64,000 bases of DNA from Neptunomonas sp. (GTDB taxonomy: Bacteria > Pseudomonadota > Gammaproteobacteria > Pseudomonadales > Balneatricaceae). The notes under the pieces were generated by a model. The model ran no database searches and was not told the origin of the DNA. It saw nothing but the letters and a program-made list of their open reading frames with translations. The stretch lies in the NCBI RefSeq assembly GCF_016744175.1, contig NZ_JADGEV010000014.1, positions 11,806-75,805 of the forward strand, written 5' to 3'. Positions 53,916-64,000 of the stretch are shown in pieces. How positions within the stretch are numbered: the stretch's first letter is position 1; every line of letters begins with the position of its first letter. The position numbers and the translations under genes are program-made.

Positions 53916-55529
53916 ATGAATACTCCTACAGCCAGTTTTCAGCCCGATCGCCCTAAACGGCTTATTATGCAAGGTATTACCAAGCAATATCCCGGTTGCC
54001 TAGCGAACGATAGTATTGATATTGATATCGGCGTGGGAGAGATACATGCCTTGCTGGGTGAGAACGGTGCAGGTAAAAGCACCTTAATGAAGATTATTTA
54101 CGGTCTAGTCAAGCCTGATGCCGGAGAGATAACCTGGGAAGGTGACAAGATCCGCATTAAAGATCCTGCACATGCTAGAAAATTAGGCATAGGTATGGTA
54201 TTTCAACACTTTTCCTTATTTGAAACGCTCACCGTTACCGAAAATATTGCTTTAGCCTTGGGCGATGAAGCTAAGGACATGAAAGTTTTAGCTGAAAAAA
54301 TTCGTACGGTATCAGCACGCTATGGCATGGCACTTAACCCTGATCGCTATGTACACTCCTTGTCTGTAGGAGAAAGGCAGCGGGTTGAGATAGTACGTTG
54401 TCTAGTACAGGACATTCGTTTGTTAATCTTGGATGAACCTACATCAGTATTAACCCCGCAAGAGGTCGATACGCTTTTCGTTACGCTACGTCGTTTAGCG
54501 GAAGAAGGCTGCAGTATTTTGTTTATTAGTCACAAGTTAAACGAAGTTAAGGCTCTATGCCATCGTGCCACTGTGTTACGAGCTGGACATGTATCAGGCG
54601 CTTGCCTTCCTACAGAAGAAGATGCATCCAGTATGGCGCGGATGATGGTTGGCGATGAAACCCCTATTAGCATGGCGTATGACAAAGTTCAGGGGCAGGA
54701 TATCTTTTTACAAATTCGCGGTTTGAGTCGTATTAGTGAGGATCCTTTTGGTGTTGATCTGAAAAATATCAATTTGGATGTACACGCCGGTGAAATTGTA
54801 GGTATTGCCGGAGTGGCGGGTAATGGCCAAGAAGAATTATTGGCAGCGTTGAGTGGTGAAGATATCATCAAAAATCACGATGCTATTCATTTTCCGTGTG
54901 GCCCCGTTGGGAATTTATCCCCAGAAAAGCGTCGCGGTAAAGGGCTTGCCTTTGTACCTGAAGAGCGCTTGGGACGCGGTGCTGTCCCTGATATGAGTTT
55001 GAAAGATAATGCTCTTTTAACAGGCTTTCTAACAGGCTTGATTAAAAACGGCATGATAGACCATGAGAGTACTGATAGCTTTGCTAAAAAAATCATTAAA
55101 AAGTTTAAAGTAAAGACGCCTAACAGTGGCACCCATGCTAAAAGCTTGTCGGGTGGTAACCTTCAAAAATTTATTATTGGTCGTGAGATAATGCAAAATC
55201 CGCGGTTGTTAATAGCAGCTCACCCGACGTGGGGAGTCGATATTGGCGCGGCAACGGCTATTCATCAGGCGTTGATTGAATTACGAGATAACGGTGCTGC
55301 TATTTTGATCGTTTCTGAAGATATCGATGAGCTATTTCAAATATCAGATCGTTTATGTGCACTTTGCGATGGTGCACTCTCTCCTATTAAGCCTGCCCCT
55401 TCGACAACAGTCGAAGAAGTAGGACGTTGGATGGCAGGGATATTTGATACAGACGTTTGTGATGATGAATTGTTTGATAAAAAATCAGTTTCTGCACAAG
55501 CCACGGCTACAGCCGTTCAGACTCATTAA
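53916..55529 (+). CDS. BMP-family purine/nucleoside ABC transporter ATP-binding protein (two ABC domains)
   Basis: GENGAGKSTLMKIIYG; second domain GVAGNGQEELLAAL; ATG at 53916 follows an RBS-like AGAGGA (track start is GTG 53868). Confidence 0.92.
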   Translation: MNTPTASFQPDRPKRLIMQGITKQYPGCLANDSIDIDIGVGEIHALLGENGAGKSTLMKIIYGLVKPDAGEITWEGDKIRIKDPAHARKLGIGMVFQHFSLFETLTVTENIALALGDEAKDMKVLAEKIRTVSARYGMALNPDRYVHSLSVGERQRVEIVRCLVQDIRLLILDEPTSVLTPQEVDTLFVTLRRLAEEGCSILFISHKLNEVKALCHRATVLRAGHVSGACLPTEEDASSMARMMVGDETPISMAYDKVQGQDIFLQIRGLSRISEDPFGVDLKNINLDVHAGEIVGIAGVAGNGQEELLAALSGEDIIKNHDAIHFPCGPVGNLSPEKRRGKGLAFVPEERLGRGAVPDMSLKDNALLTGFLTGLIKNGMIDHESTDSFAKKIIKKFKVKTPNSGTHAKSLSGGNLQKFIIGREIMQNPRLLIAAHPTWGVDIGAATAIHQALIELRDNGAAILIVSEDIDELFQISDRLCALCDGALSPIKPAPSTTVEEVGRWMAGIFDTDVCDDELFDKKSVSAQATATAVQTH

Positions 55530-55539
55530 GGAGTGGTAG

Positions 55540-56637
55540 ATGTTTCTTAAGTTAGTACCTCGTGCAGAGCACTCCCGCAAGATGGCATATTTATCACCTC
55601 TGCTAGCCGGAGTTCTAACCCTGGTTACGGGGGGAATCTTTTTTTATCTGCAAGGGCATGATCCTCTTTTTGCTCTAAAAACGATGCTTTATACGCCTAT
55701 ATCAGATACCTATGGCTTAGCTGAGTTATGCGTTAAAACGGCTCCTATTTTACTGTGTGCTATTGGTCTGGCTATCGTGTTTAAGGCACAAGTGTGGAAT
55801 ATCGGTGCGGAAGGGCAGCTATTAATGGGGGGGCTCACTGCGAGCGCGTTAGCGGTCAATATCATAGAAGTAGAGGCTGCATGGGCTTTGCCGGTAGTGA
55901 TGTTGGCGGGAATTGCTGGTGGTGCTTTATGGGCATTACTGGCTGCTTGGTTAAAAACCCACTTTAACGCTAACGAAATTCTAACAACCATCATGTTTAA
56001 CTATATCGCACTCAACTTACTAATATTCTCGGTGCATGGTCCGTTAAAAGATCCTGATGGGTATAACTTCCCTGAATCCGCCTTGTTCGGCGATGCCTCT
56101 TTGTTACCAATTCTAGTGGAGGATACACGTGTACATGCTGGGATATTGTTTGCCTTGCTGGCGGTTGTCATTATTTGGGTTTTATTGGCTCGTAGCTTTA
56201 TCGGCTTTCAAATAAAAGTATTGGGGTTGGATGCTAGCGCTGCAAGACTGGCCGGTTTTAAAGATAAAAAGCTTGTATGGATTGCTATGTTAATCAGTGG
56301 TGGTTTGGCTGGGCTAGCAGGTGCCGGTGAAGTTGCTGGTCCACTAGGGCAGCTCGTACCGCAAATATCACCCGGGTATGGTTATGCAGCTATCATTGTT
56401 GCTTTCTTAGGACGTTTACACCCTGTTGGTATTTTGTTTGCCAGCTTATTAATGGCCCTTATTTATATGGGTGGAGAGATGGCTCAAATTGAACTGAATA
56501 TGCCGCTGGCTATTACCGGTTTGTTTCAAGGCATGTTGCTGTTTTATCTCCTTGCATGCGATGTATTGATTGGTTACAAAATTAAATTTCCTTGGTCAGG
56601 TGTGAAAACAGTGACAAGCCGTGTGGAGCAACAATAA
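55540..56637 (+). CDS. BMP-family ABC transporter permease 1
   Basis: KAQVWNIGAEGQLLMGGL motif of BPD_transp_2 nucleoside permeases. Confidence 0.92.
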   Translation: MFLKLVPRAEHSRKMAYLSPLLAGVLTLVTGGIFFYLQGHDPLFALKTMLYTPISDTYGLAELCVKTAPILLCAIGLAIVFKAQVWNIGAEGQLLMGGLTASALAVNIIEVEAAWALPVVMLAGIAGGALWALLAAWLKTHFNANEILTTIMFNYIALNLLIFSVHGPLKDPDGYNFPESALFGDASLLPILVEDTRVHAGILFALLAVVIIWVLLARSFIGFQIKVLGLDASAARLAGFKDKKLVWIAMLISGGLAGLAGAGEVAGPLGQLVPQISPGYGYAAIIVAFLGRLHPVGILFASLLMALIYMGGEMAQIELNMPLAITGLFQGMLLFYLLACDVLIGYKIKFPWSGVKTVTSRVEQQ

Positions 56638-57563
56638 TGGATATTGATCTTATTACGAATATTCTCTACGCCATGATACGTACCGGGACCCCGCTACTGA
56701 TTGTAGCCTTAGGTGAAATGGTATGTGAAAAAAGCGGTGTTTTAAATTTAGGCCAAGAAGGCATGATGTTGATGGGCGCTGTGGCAGGGTTTATAGCAAC
56801 CTGGCTGACCGGTAGTTTGTTTTTTGGCTTCTTGATGGCGATCGTTGCGGGAGTGGTAATGTCGCAACTATTTGCCATGATAGCGTTGGGGCTTAACGCT
56901 AACCAAGTAGCGACAGGATTAGCATTGACCATTTTTGGAGGCGGTTTATCTGCGTTTATTGGTTCAAGCTTTGTGGGTAAACCTATAGACGGGCTAGAAA
57001 TTATTGCTATCCCGTTTCTCAGTGATATTCCTGTGATCGGCAAGATGTTATTTGCTCAAGACTTAATCGTTTACTTATCTTTTGTCTTATTCGGTATTAT
57101 TTTTTGGTTTTTCCGTTCCAGCCGTACCGGCTTAATTGTAAAGGCTGTTGGAGAGAATCCGCATGCGGCTAACGCTATTGGCTTGCCTGTTTTGCGTACT
57201 CGTTATTTAGCCGTGGCTTTTGGTGGCGCAATGGCGGGTTTAGCGGGCGGCTATTTATCACTAGCCTATACGCCTTTATGGGCTGAGAATATGACCGCCG
57301 GGCGCGGTTGGATTGCACTAGCATTGGTTGTTTTTGCTAGCTGGCGTACTGAGAGAATCCTGCTGGGGGCTTATTTGTTTGGTTTAGCCAGTATTCTACA
57401 TCTGGTAGCACAAGGCTTAGGCTTTGCTGTTTCTCCTAATCTATTAGCGATGTTACCTTACATTGCTACAGTACTGGTTTTGGTGATGATGTCCCGTAAT
57501 CAGGGGCGCAGCAAAATGTATGCGCCAATATCATTAGGCAAACCGTTTCATGCGGGAGCTTAA
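56637..57563 (+). CDS. BMP-family ABC transporter permease 2
   Basis: EKSGVLNLGQEGMMLMGAVAGF; ATG overlaps preceding stop (TAATG). Confidence 0.92.
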   Translation: MDIDLITNILYAMIRTGTPLLIVALGEMVCEKSGVLNLGQEGMMLMGAVAGFIATWLTGSLFFGFLMAIVAGVVMSQLFAMIALGLNANQVATGLALTIFGGGLSAFIGSSFVGKPIDGLEIIAIPFLSDIPVIGKMLFAQDLIVYLSFVLFGIIFWFFRSSRTGLIVKAVGENPHAANAIGLPVLRTRYLAVAFGGAMAGLAGGYLSLAYTPLWAENMTAGRGWIALALVVFASWRTERILLGAYLFGLASILHLVAQGLGFAVSPNLLAMLPYIATVLVLVMMSRNQGRSKMYAPISLGKPFHAGA

Positions 57564-57568
57564 GGTAA

Positions 57569-58936
57569 ATGATTAAAAACAGTTCCCTGTGGATAAAAAA
57601 TCCACTGGCTATTTTGTCTAACCCAAAAGAAGATGCTCGTGGTGGTATTGTTGTTTCAGGCGGTAAAATTACTGAGCTGGTGGCTGTAGGGGCATTGCCC
57701 TCTCAGCCATATGATCAGATTTATGATGCTAGTCGACATGTCATATTGCCGGGGTTGATTAATACTCACCATCACTTCTATCAAACACTAACTCGAGCCT
57801 ACCCTGACGCGCTGAATAAAGAACTATTTCCTTGGTTAAAGACACTCTACCCTCTGTGGGCAGGTTTAGAGCCTGAGATGCTAGCCTCTGCTAGCCGCTT
57901 GGCGTTAACAGAGCTGATGTTATCGGGCTGTACATTGGCAGCTGATCATCATTATCTGTTTCCTGAAGGTATGGAAAACGCCATCGATGTACAGGTTGCT
58001 GAGGCTGAGAAGCTCGGTATACGGGCGATGTTGACACGTGGTTCAATGAGCCTTGGTGAGAAAGATGGTGGCTTACCACCACAAACAACGGTTCAGAGTG
58101 AAGAACAAATATTGAGTGATAGTGAGCGACTTATTCAGCGTTATCACCAGCGCGGTGAAGGTGCTATGACCCAAATAGCATTGGCCCCCTGCTCGCCTTT
58201 TTCGGTAACGCCAGAAATTATGCAAGCAAGTGCATTGCTGGCGGAAGGCCATGATGTACGTCTACATACTCACTTAGCAGAAACCATCGACGAAGAAACA
58301 TTCTGCCTGCAACGTTTTGGTATGCGCACAGTTGACTACCTTGAGAGCGTAGGCTGGTTATCGTCACGCACGTGGTTAGCACATGGTATTCACTTTGATG
58401 ATGAAGAGATTCGTCGTTTAGGCCACGCCGGTGTGGGTGTATGCCACTGCCCGACATCTAACATGATGCTAGCATCAGGTATTGCCCGCACAAAAGAGTT
58501 AGAAGCGGCGGGCGTAGCTGTTGGCTTAGGTGTGGATGGATCAGCATCAAATGATGGCTCCAATATGATTCAGGAGGTCCGCCAGGCTTTATATCTTCAA
58601 CGTTTACGCTATGGGTCATCGGCTGTAACCCATTTCGATGCATACCGCTGGGCGACACAGGGCTCTGCTGCTGTCTTAGGGCGAAGTGATGTAGGAGAAA
58701 TAGCGCTGGGTAAGCAAGCAGACGTGGCGATGTTTACATTAGATGAGCTGCGCTTTTCAGGCAGTCATGACCCATTAGCCGCTTTACTACTGTGCGGCGC
58801 TGATAGAGCTGATCGTGTCATGATTGCGGGCCGATGGACTGTCGAGGATGGTGAGGTACCAGGCGTTGACAGGCATGCGCTCATTGCAGAGCACAGTGCG
58901 TTAGCTAACAAGCTTGCGGTTAAGTTGCAGCACTAG
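57569..58936 (+). CDS. Amidohydrolase, probable 8-oxoguanine/guanine deaminase
   Basis: LPGLINTHHHFYQTLTRAYPDALNKELFPWLKTLYPLWAGL; HTHLAET; GLGVDGSASND. Confidence 0.85.
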   Translation: MIKNSSLWIKNPLAILSNPKEDARGGIVVSGGKITELVAVGALPSQPYDQIYDASRHVILPGLINTHHHFYQTLTRAYPDALNKELFPWLKTLYPLWAGLEPEMLASASRLALTELMLSGCTLAADHHYLFPEGMENAIDVQVAEAEKLGIRAMLTRGSMSLGEKDGGLPPQTTVQSEEQILSDSERLIQRYHQRGEGAMTQIALAPCSPFSVTPEIMQASALLAEGHDVRLHTHLAETIDEETFCLQRFGMRTVDYLESVGWLSSRTWLAHGIHFDDEEIRRLGHAGVGVCHCPTSNMMLASGIARTKELEAAGVAVGLGVDGSASNDGSNMIQEVRQALYLQRLRYGSSAVTHFDAYRWATQGSAAVLGRSDVGEIALGKQADVAMFTLDELRFSGSHDPLAALLLCGADRADRVMIAGRWTVEDGEVPGVDRHALIAEHSALANKLAVKLQH

Positions 58937-59046
58937 AATATTTTTACACTAGAAAAACCTGACTATTAGGTTATGATTTCTGGCAATGCTATGTCTTGCC
59001 ATGTTTTTGTAAGGCATATTAAATTTTGGTTGATGAGGAATATTTG

Positions 59047-59556
59047 ATGGGACAGTCGCCATACAGTAAAGATTTTCCAGTGACTTGGGAGGAGCTGCAC
59101 CGTAACTCCCGTGCGTTATCATGGCGTTTACTGGAGTTGGGCCCGTGGAAAGGTATTATTGCTATCACGCGTGGGGGGTTAGTACCTGCGGCCATTTTGG
59201 CTCGTGAGCTGGATATTCGTTTGATCGATACCGTGTGTGTTACTAGCTATGGTGTAAATAACGAAGGTGATGCAGCGATGCATCAGGGTGAGTTGAACAT
59301 TCTTAAAGGCGTGGAAGGCGATGGCGAAGGCTTTTTGCTGGTAGATGACTTAGTTGATACGGGCAAAACAGCTCGCTGTGTACGTGAAATGTTACCTAAA
59401 GCCCATTTCGTAACTTTATATGCTAAGCCTGCTGGTCGACCTTTGGTTGATACTTACGCAATGGAAGTGAGCCAAGATACTTGGATTCGTTTTCCATGGG
59501 ATATGGAATACACTTTCTCAACACCTTTAGCAGATAGAACAAATACCGCAGGCTGA
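59047..59556 (+). CDS. gpt: Xanthine-guanine phosphoribosyltransferase
   Basis: [50 protein letters not shown] 59047 preferred over TTG 59026. Confidence 0.92.
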   Translation: MGQSPYSKDFPVTWEELHRNSRALSWRLLELGPWKGIIAITRGGLVPAAILARELDIRLIDTVCVTSYGVNNEGDAAMHQGELNILKGVEGDGEGFLLVDDLVDTGKTARCVREMLPKAHFVTLYAKPAGRPLVDTYAMEVSQDTWIRFPWDMEYTFSTPLADRTNTAG

Positions 59557-59601
59557 GCGTCTTAGCCAACAATAATAAGTGTCTTAACGAGGATTTCCGT
59601 A

Positions 59602-60687
59602 ATGAAGAAAATCGTGTTAAAAAAACTCCTAACGGGCTTAATTGCTGGCGTAGGTTTAGTGGCTACATTAGGCGCTCAGGCAGCAGACCCTTTTAAAGTA
59701 GGTTTTGTGTACGTAGGGCCCGTAGGTGATCATGGATGGAGTTATCAGCATGATCAGGGGCGCTTGGCTGTTGAAAAGCATTTTGGCGATAAGGTAAAAA
59801 CCACTTACGTTGAAAATGTACCAGAAGGTGCTGATGCTGAACGTGTTATCCGTAATCTTGCTAAAACGGGCCACGATCTGATTTTTACAACGTCCTTTGG
59901 TTTTATGAATCCAACGTTAAAAGTTGCTAAGCGTTTTCCTAAAGTAACGTTTGAACATGCGACAGGCTATAAACTGAAAAAAAACGTAGGTACTTACATA
60001 TCTAATACCTATGAAGGACGTTATGTCGCGGGCTTTACTGCTGCAAAAATGACCAAGTCTAATAAAATTGGTTATATTGCTTCCTTCCCTATTCCTGAGG
60101 TTATTCGTGATATCAACGCTGTGCAGATGGCGTTAAATAAATATAACCCGGATGCTGAACTGAAAATCATTTGGGTCAATAGCTGGTTTGATCCAGGTAA
60201 AGAAGCGGATGCCGCTAATGCGATGATGGATCAGGGCGTGGATGTTATTTTGCAACACACGGATAGCCCGGCAGCAATGCAAGCCGCTAATAGACGCGGT
60301 GCCTATGCTGTAGGACAGGCATCTGATATGTCTAGTTTTGGTAAGAAGGCGCACATTCTTTCGGTTGTGGATAACTGGTCTCCCTTCTACATCAAGCGTG
60401 TTCAGCAAGTGATGGATGGTACTTGGAAGTCTGAAGATCATTGGGGTGGAATGGCTGAAGAAGAGATTGTTATTCCTGAGTTCAGTGATAGTGTCCCTGC
60501 GGATGTGGTAGCTGAAGCTCAAGCGATGATTGCTCAGATTAAAGCCGGAACTCTGCATCCGTTCGCCGGCCCTATTAAAAACCAAGCGGGCGAACTTAAA
60601 GTAGCTGAAGGCGAAATTTTACCGCATGATGAATTAGCGGGTATGAGCTGGTATATAGAAGGTGTTCCAGGAGAAATTCCTAGATAA
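59602..60687 (+). CDS. BMP-family ABC transporter substrate-binding protein
   Basis: Signal peptide; KVGFVYVGPVGDHGWSYQHDQGRLAVEKHFGDKVKTTYVENVPEG. Confidence 0.93.
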   Translation: MKKIVLKKLLTGLIAGVGLVATLGAQAADPFKVGFVYVGPVGDHGWSYQHDQGRLAVEKHFGDKVKTTYVENVPEGADAERVIRNLAKTGHDLIFTTSFGFMNPTLKVAKRFPKVTFEHATGYKLKKNVGTYISNTYEGRYVAGFTAAKMTKSNKIGYIASFPIPEVIRDINAVQMALNKYNPDAELKIIWVNSWFDPGKEADAANAMMDQGVDVILQHTDSPAAMQAANRRGAYAVGQASDMSSFGKKAHILSVVDNWSPFYIKRVQQVMDGTWKSEDHWGGMAEEEIVIPEFSDSVPADVVAEAQAMIAQIKAGTLHPFAGPIKNQAGELKVAEGEILPHDELAGMSWYIEGVPGEIPR

Positions 60688-60714
60688 ATAGGAAAGATAA
60701 CCTAAGGAACACTA

Positions 60715-61771
<1,057 letters not shown>

Positions 61772-61846
61772 ATTTAGACGCGCTATTCATATTACTTCGG
61801 TTTAGTATATGGCTCCCACTAAACCATTACCTGCGGCAGTAGTGCT

Positions 61847-62827
61847 ATGAATAAACAGCCTTTTTTTGAATTAAAACCTGATACCGTCCTGTATGCCGTA
61901 GAGTCTCTTGGTTACTTAAGTGATGGGCGCATAATGGCTCTAAATAGCTACGAGAACCGCGTATATCAAGTAGGTATTGATGAGAAGACACCCCTTATTG
62001 CAAAATTTTATCGACCAGAGCGTTGGAGTGATGAGCAGATACTAGAAGAACATCAGTTCATGTATGAGCTGGTGGACCAAGAGCTTTCTGTTGTTGCGCC
62101 GATGAGAAATGAAAAAGGCGACAGCCTTTTTTGTTATGAAGATTTTCGTTTTTCCTTATTTGAGCGCCGTGGTGGTCGTGCTCCAGAATTAGATGATCCA
62201 GAACATCAGTTTCAATTGGGACGCACTATCGGCCGGATACATCAAGTCGGCCAGTCTCATGATTTTATCCACAGGCCTACTATGGATATTCAAAGCTATG
62301 GAATTGACAGTGTCGATTTTATAAGCCGGGAATTTATCCCCAGTTCTTTAAAAAATGCGTATGACAGCCTTACATCTGATCTTTTACGTGAAATTGACGC
62401 TGCTTTTAAACGTGCCGGTAATGTGAAGTTGATACGTGTGCATGGTGATTGCCATGCAGGGAATATTTTATGGAGGGATGATACGCCACACTTTGTAGAT
62501 TTTGATGATGCTCGCATGGCACCGGCTATCCAAGATTTGTGGATGTTTTTAACTGGGGATAGGCATCAACAACAATTACAAATTGGTGAAGTCATTGAAG
62601 GCTACAATGAGTTTGCGGATTTTGACCCTCGTGAACTGCATTTAGTTGAAGCGCTACGTACACTTCGGATGATGTACTACGCGGCGTGGATTGCTCGCCG
62701 TTGGGATGATCCTGCTTTTCCTCACAGTTTTTCTTGGTTTAATACCGAACGTTACTGGGGAGAACATCTTTTACAGTTACGAGAGCAATTTTTTGCATTG
62801 CAGCAACCCGTGCTAAAACTACTTTGA
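61847..62827 (+). CDS. srkA: Stress response kinase A (SrkA/YihE)
   Basis: ALNSYENRVYQVGIDEKTPLIAKFYRPERWSDEQILEEHQF; RVHGDCHAGNILWRDDTPHFVDFDDARMAPAIQDLWM. Confidence 0.93.
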   Translation: MNKQPFFELKPDTVLYAVESLGYLSDGRIMALNSYENRVYQVGIDEKTPLIAKFYRPERWSDEQILEEHQFMYELVDQELSVVAPMRNEKGDSLFCYEDFRFSLFERRGGRAPELDDPEHQFQLGRTIGRIHQVGQSHDFIHRPTMDIQSYGIDSVDFISREFIPSSLKNAYDSLTSDLLREIDAAFKRAGNVKLIRVHGDCHAGNILWRDDTPHFVDFDDARMAPAIQDLWMFLTGDRHQQQLQIGEVIEGYNEFADFDPRELHLVEALRTLRMMYYAAWIARRWDDPAFPHSFSWFNTERYWGEHLLQLREQFFALQQPVLKLL

Positions 62828-62896
62828 TATCCCTATATTGATGTAGGTGTTCGAGAGAGCTTTTAGATAGATTTTGAGATGGCTTTGAATTAACGA

Positions 62897-64000
62897 ATGT
62901 CTAATCATCAGTCGAGTAGCCAACCTATCAGCCCTGCTCATGTGCGCGTGGCAGGAATTACGCTGTATCTAATGATATTGTTCTCAGTCGTGAATGGACT
63001 GAGCGATGCTATTCCTAGCTGGTGGGCAGGTGTAGCAGGTTGGTGCGCTGCTTTGTTGTTAATACGCCGTGTACGTAAGATGCAGCTCCTCCAGTCGGGG
63101 CTTATGATGCTGGTGGGTCTTAGCTGTTTGTTATGGAGCTTCTCACAAAGTGAAACGGTGCTTTGGTTAAAAGCCTTGAGTGCCAACCAAGCTCTGGTGG
63201 CGATGTTGGCTGCGGTAAGCTTTCTGCGATTGGTCGCTGCTTCTTCGATGAGTAAAGGCCACAGGGAACCACAAGGTAAAAAAGCTTTCTGGAAAACCCT
63301 GCTAGGTGTCCACCTTTTTGGTTCTGTTATTAATTTGTCGGCGATGATGATTATGGCCGAACGCCTTAACCAAAAGCAGCCTTTAAGCATGACACAGGCT
63401 GCGACGCTTTCTCGTGGTTTTGGTACTGTTGTGCTTTGGTCGCCGATTACTGCAGCGATGGGAGTTGCACTTACGAATACAGCTGGAGCAAACCTGTTTG
63501 TACTGGCTATGGCTGGACTACCTATTGCTGCTGTTGCTTTGTGGCTTGCAGGAACAGATATCACAACAGAGATAAAGGTTGAGCAGTTTAAAGGTTATCC
63601 ACTGGACTTATCGGCTTTATGGATGCCTTCGTTGTTGGCCATATCAATTATGGCGTGTCATTTTTTATTACCACTGGTTCCAGTACTTACACTGATCTCT
63701 TTTTTATCCATTTTACTACCACTTATTGTGCTCGCTTTTAAAAAGTCCACTATACGTGGAAAGCCTCCGACAGGCTTACCTGTGTATAAACATCACGTTC
63801 TTAATGTTATCCCCAATATTGGTTCAGAATTACTGCTGTTTCTTGCGGCGGGTGTCTTGGCTGTCGGTATTGGGTCGGTGATGACATCGGCTGACATAGT
63901 ACTTGGTTTTACCCATGTTGGTGCATGGCAAGCCAGTGTGCTGCTGACAGTGTCTGTCGTTTTAGCTATTGTTGGTGTACATCCAGTGATCACTGTAGCA
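62897..64000 (+). CDS. Polytopic membrane protein, 3'-truncated by window end (not in ORF track)
   Basis: ATG at 62897 open to 64000 (368 codons): MSNHQSSSQPISPAHVRVAGITLYLMILFSVVNGLSDAIPSWW...; many hydrophobic segments. Confidence 0.75.
   Translation, partial: MSNHQSSSQPISPAHVRVAGITLYLMILFSVVNGLSDAIPSWWAGVAGWCAALLLIRRVRKMQLLQSGLMMLVGLSCLLWSFSQSETVLWLKALSANQALVAMLAAVSFLRLVAASSMSKGHREPQGKKAFWKTLLGVHLFGSVINLSAMMIMAERLNQKQPLSMTQAATLSRGFGTVVLWSPITAAMGVALTNTAGANLFVLAMAGLPIAAVALWLAGTDITTEIKVEQFKGYPLDLSALWMPSLLAISIMACHFLLPLVPVLTLISFLSILLPLIVLAFKKSTIRGKPPTGLPVYKHHVLNVIPNIGSELLLFLAAGVLAVGIGSVMTSADIVLGFTHVGAWQASVLLTVSVVLAIVGVHPVITVA

Noticed and set aside
60133-60585. 150-aa minus-strand ORF
   Set aside because: Antisense of the BMP substrate-binding protein
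62938-63564. 208-aa minus-strand ORF
   Set aside because: Antisense to a better plus-strand membrane-protein frame open to the window end; low-complexity composition

Overview
Chromosomal housekeeping window from a gammaproteobacterium, probably a marine Oceanospirillales-type lineage (inferred from gene content and order). Left to right: 5'-truncated pstC, then pstA-pstB-phoU; a thioredoxin-fold/REC-like/GGDEF fusion; DUF1415; ubiC-ubiA; phoB-phoR with a Pho-box-like site; a CysZ-like protein; a small GTPase fused to a Roadblock-like domain, next to a second Roadblock-like protein; DUF416; a split TRAP transporter with an RpiR/HexR-like regulator; a minus-strand aapJQMP amino-acid ABC transporter followed by PLP sulfur-amino-acid enzymes; an Lrp regulator divergent from a class-V PLP enzyme and a trans-sulfuration enzyme; glmS-glmU; a TrmB-like regulator; the complete atpIBEFHAGDC operon; parB-parA-rsmG-mnmG. 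Upstream of mnmG is an approx. 0.7 kb AT-rich non-coding region with clustered DnaA boxes and an IHF consensus match, which is a strong oriC candidate. Right of it: GMC oxidoreductase, mtgA, puuD, a BMP-family ABC transporter/purine salvage cluster, srkA, and a membrane protein running off the window end (absent from the ORF track). I saw no tRNA, rRNA, CRISPR, IS element or prophage. The best candidates for undescribed biology are the cis-fused GTPase-Roadblock module, the DsbA-like/GGDEF fusion, the two PLP-enzyme loci, and the oriC context. All function calls are by-eye recognition of protein families; no searches were run.
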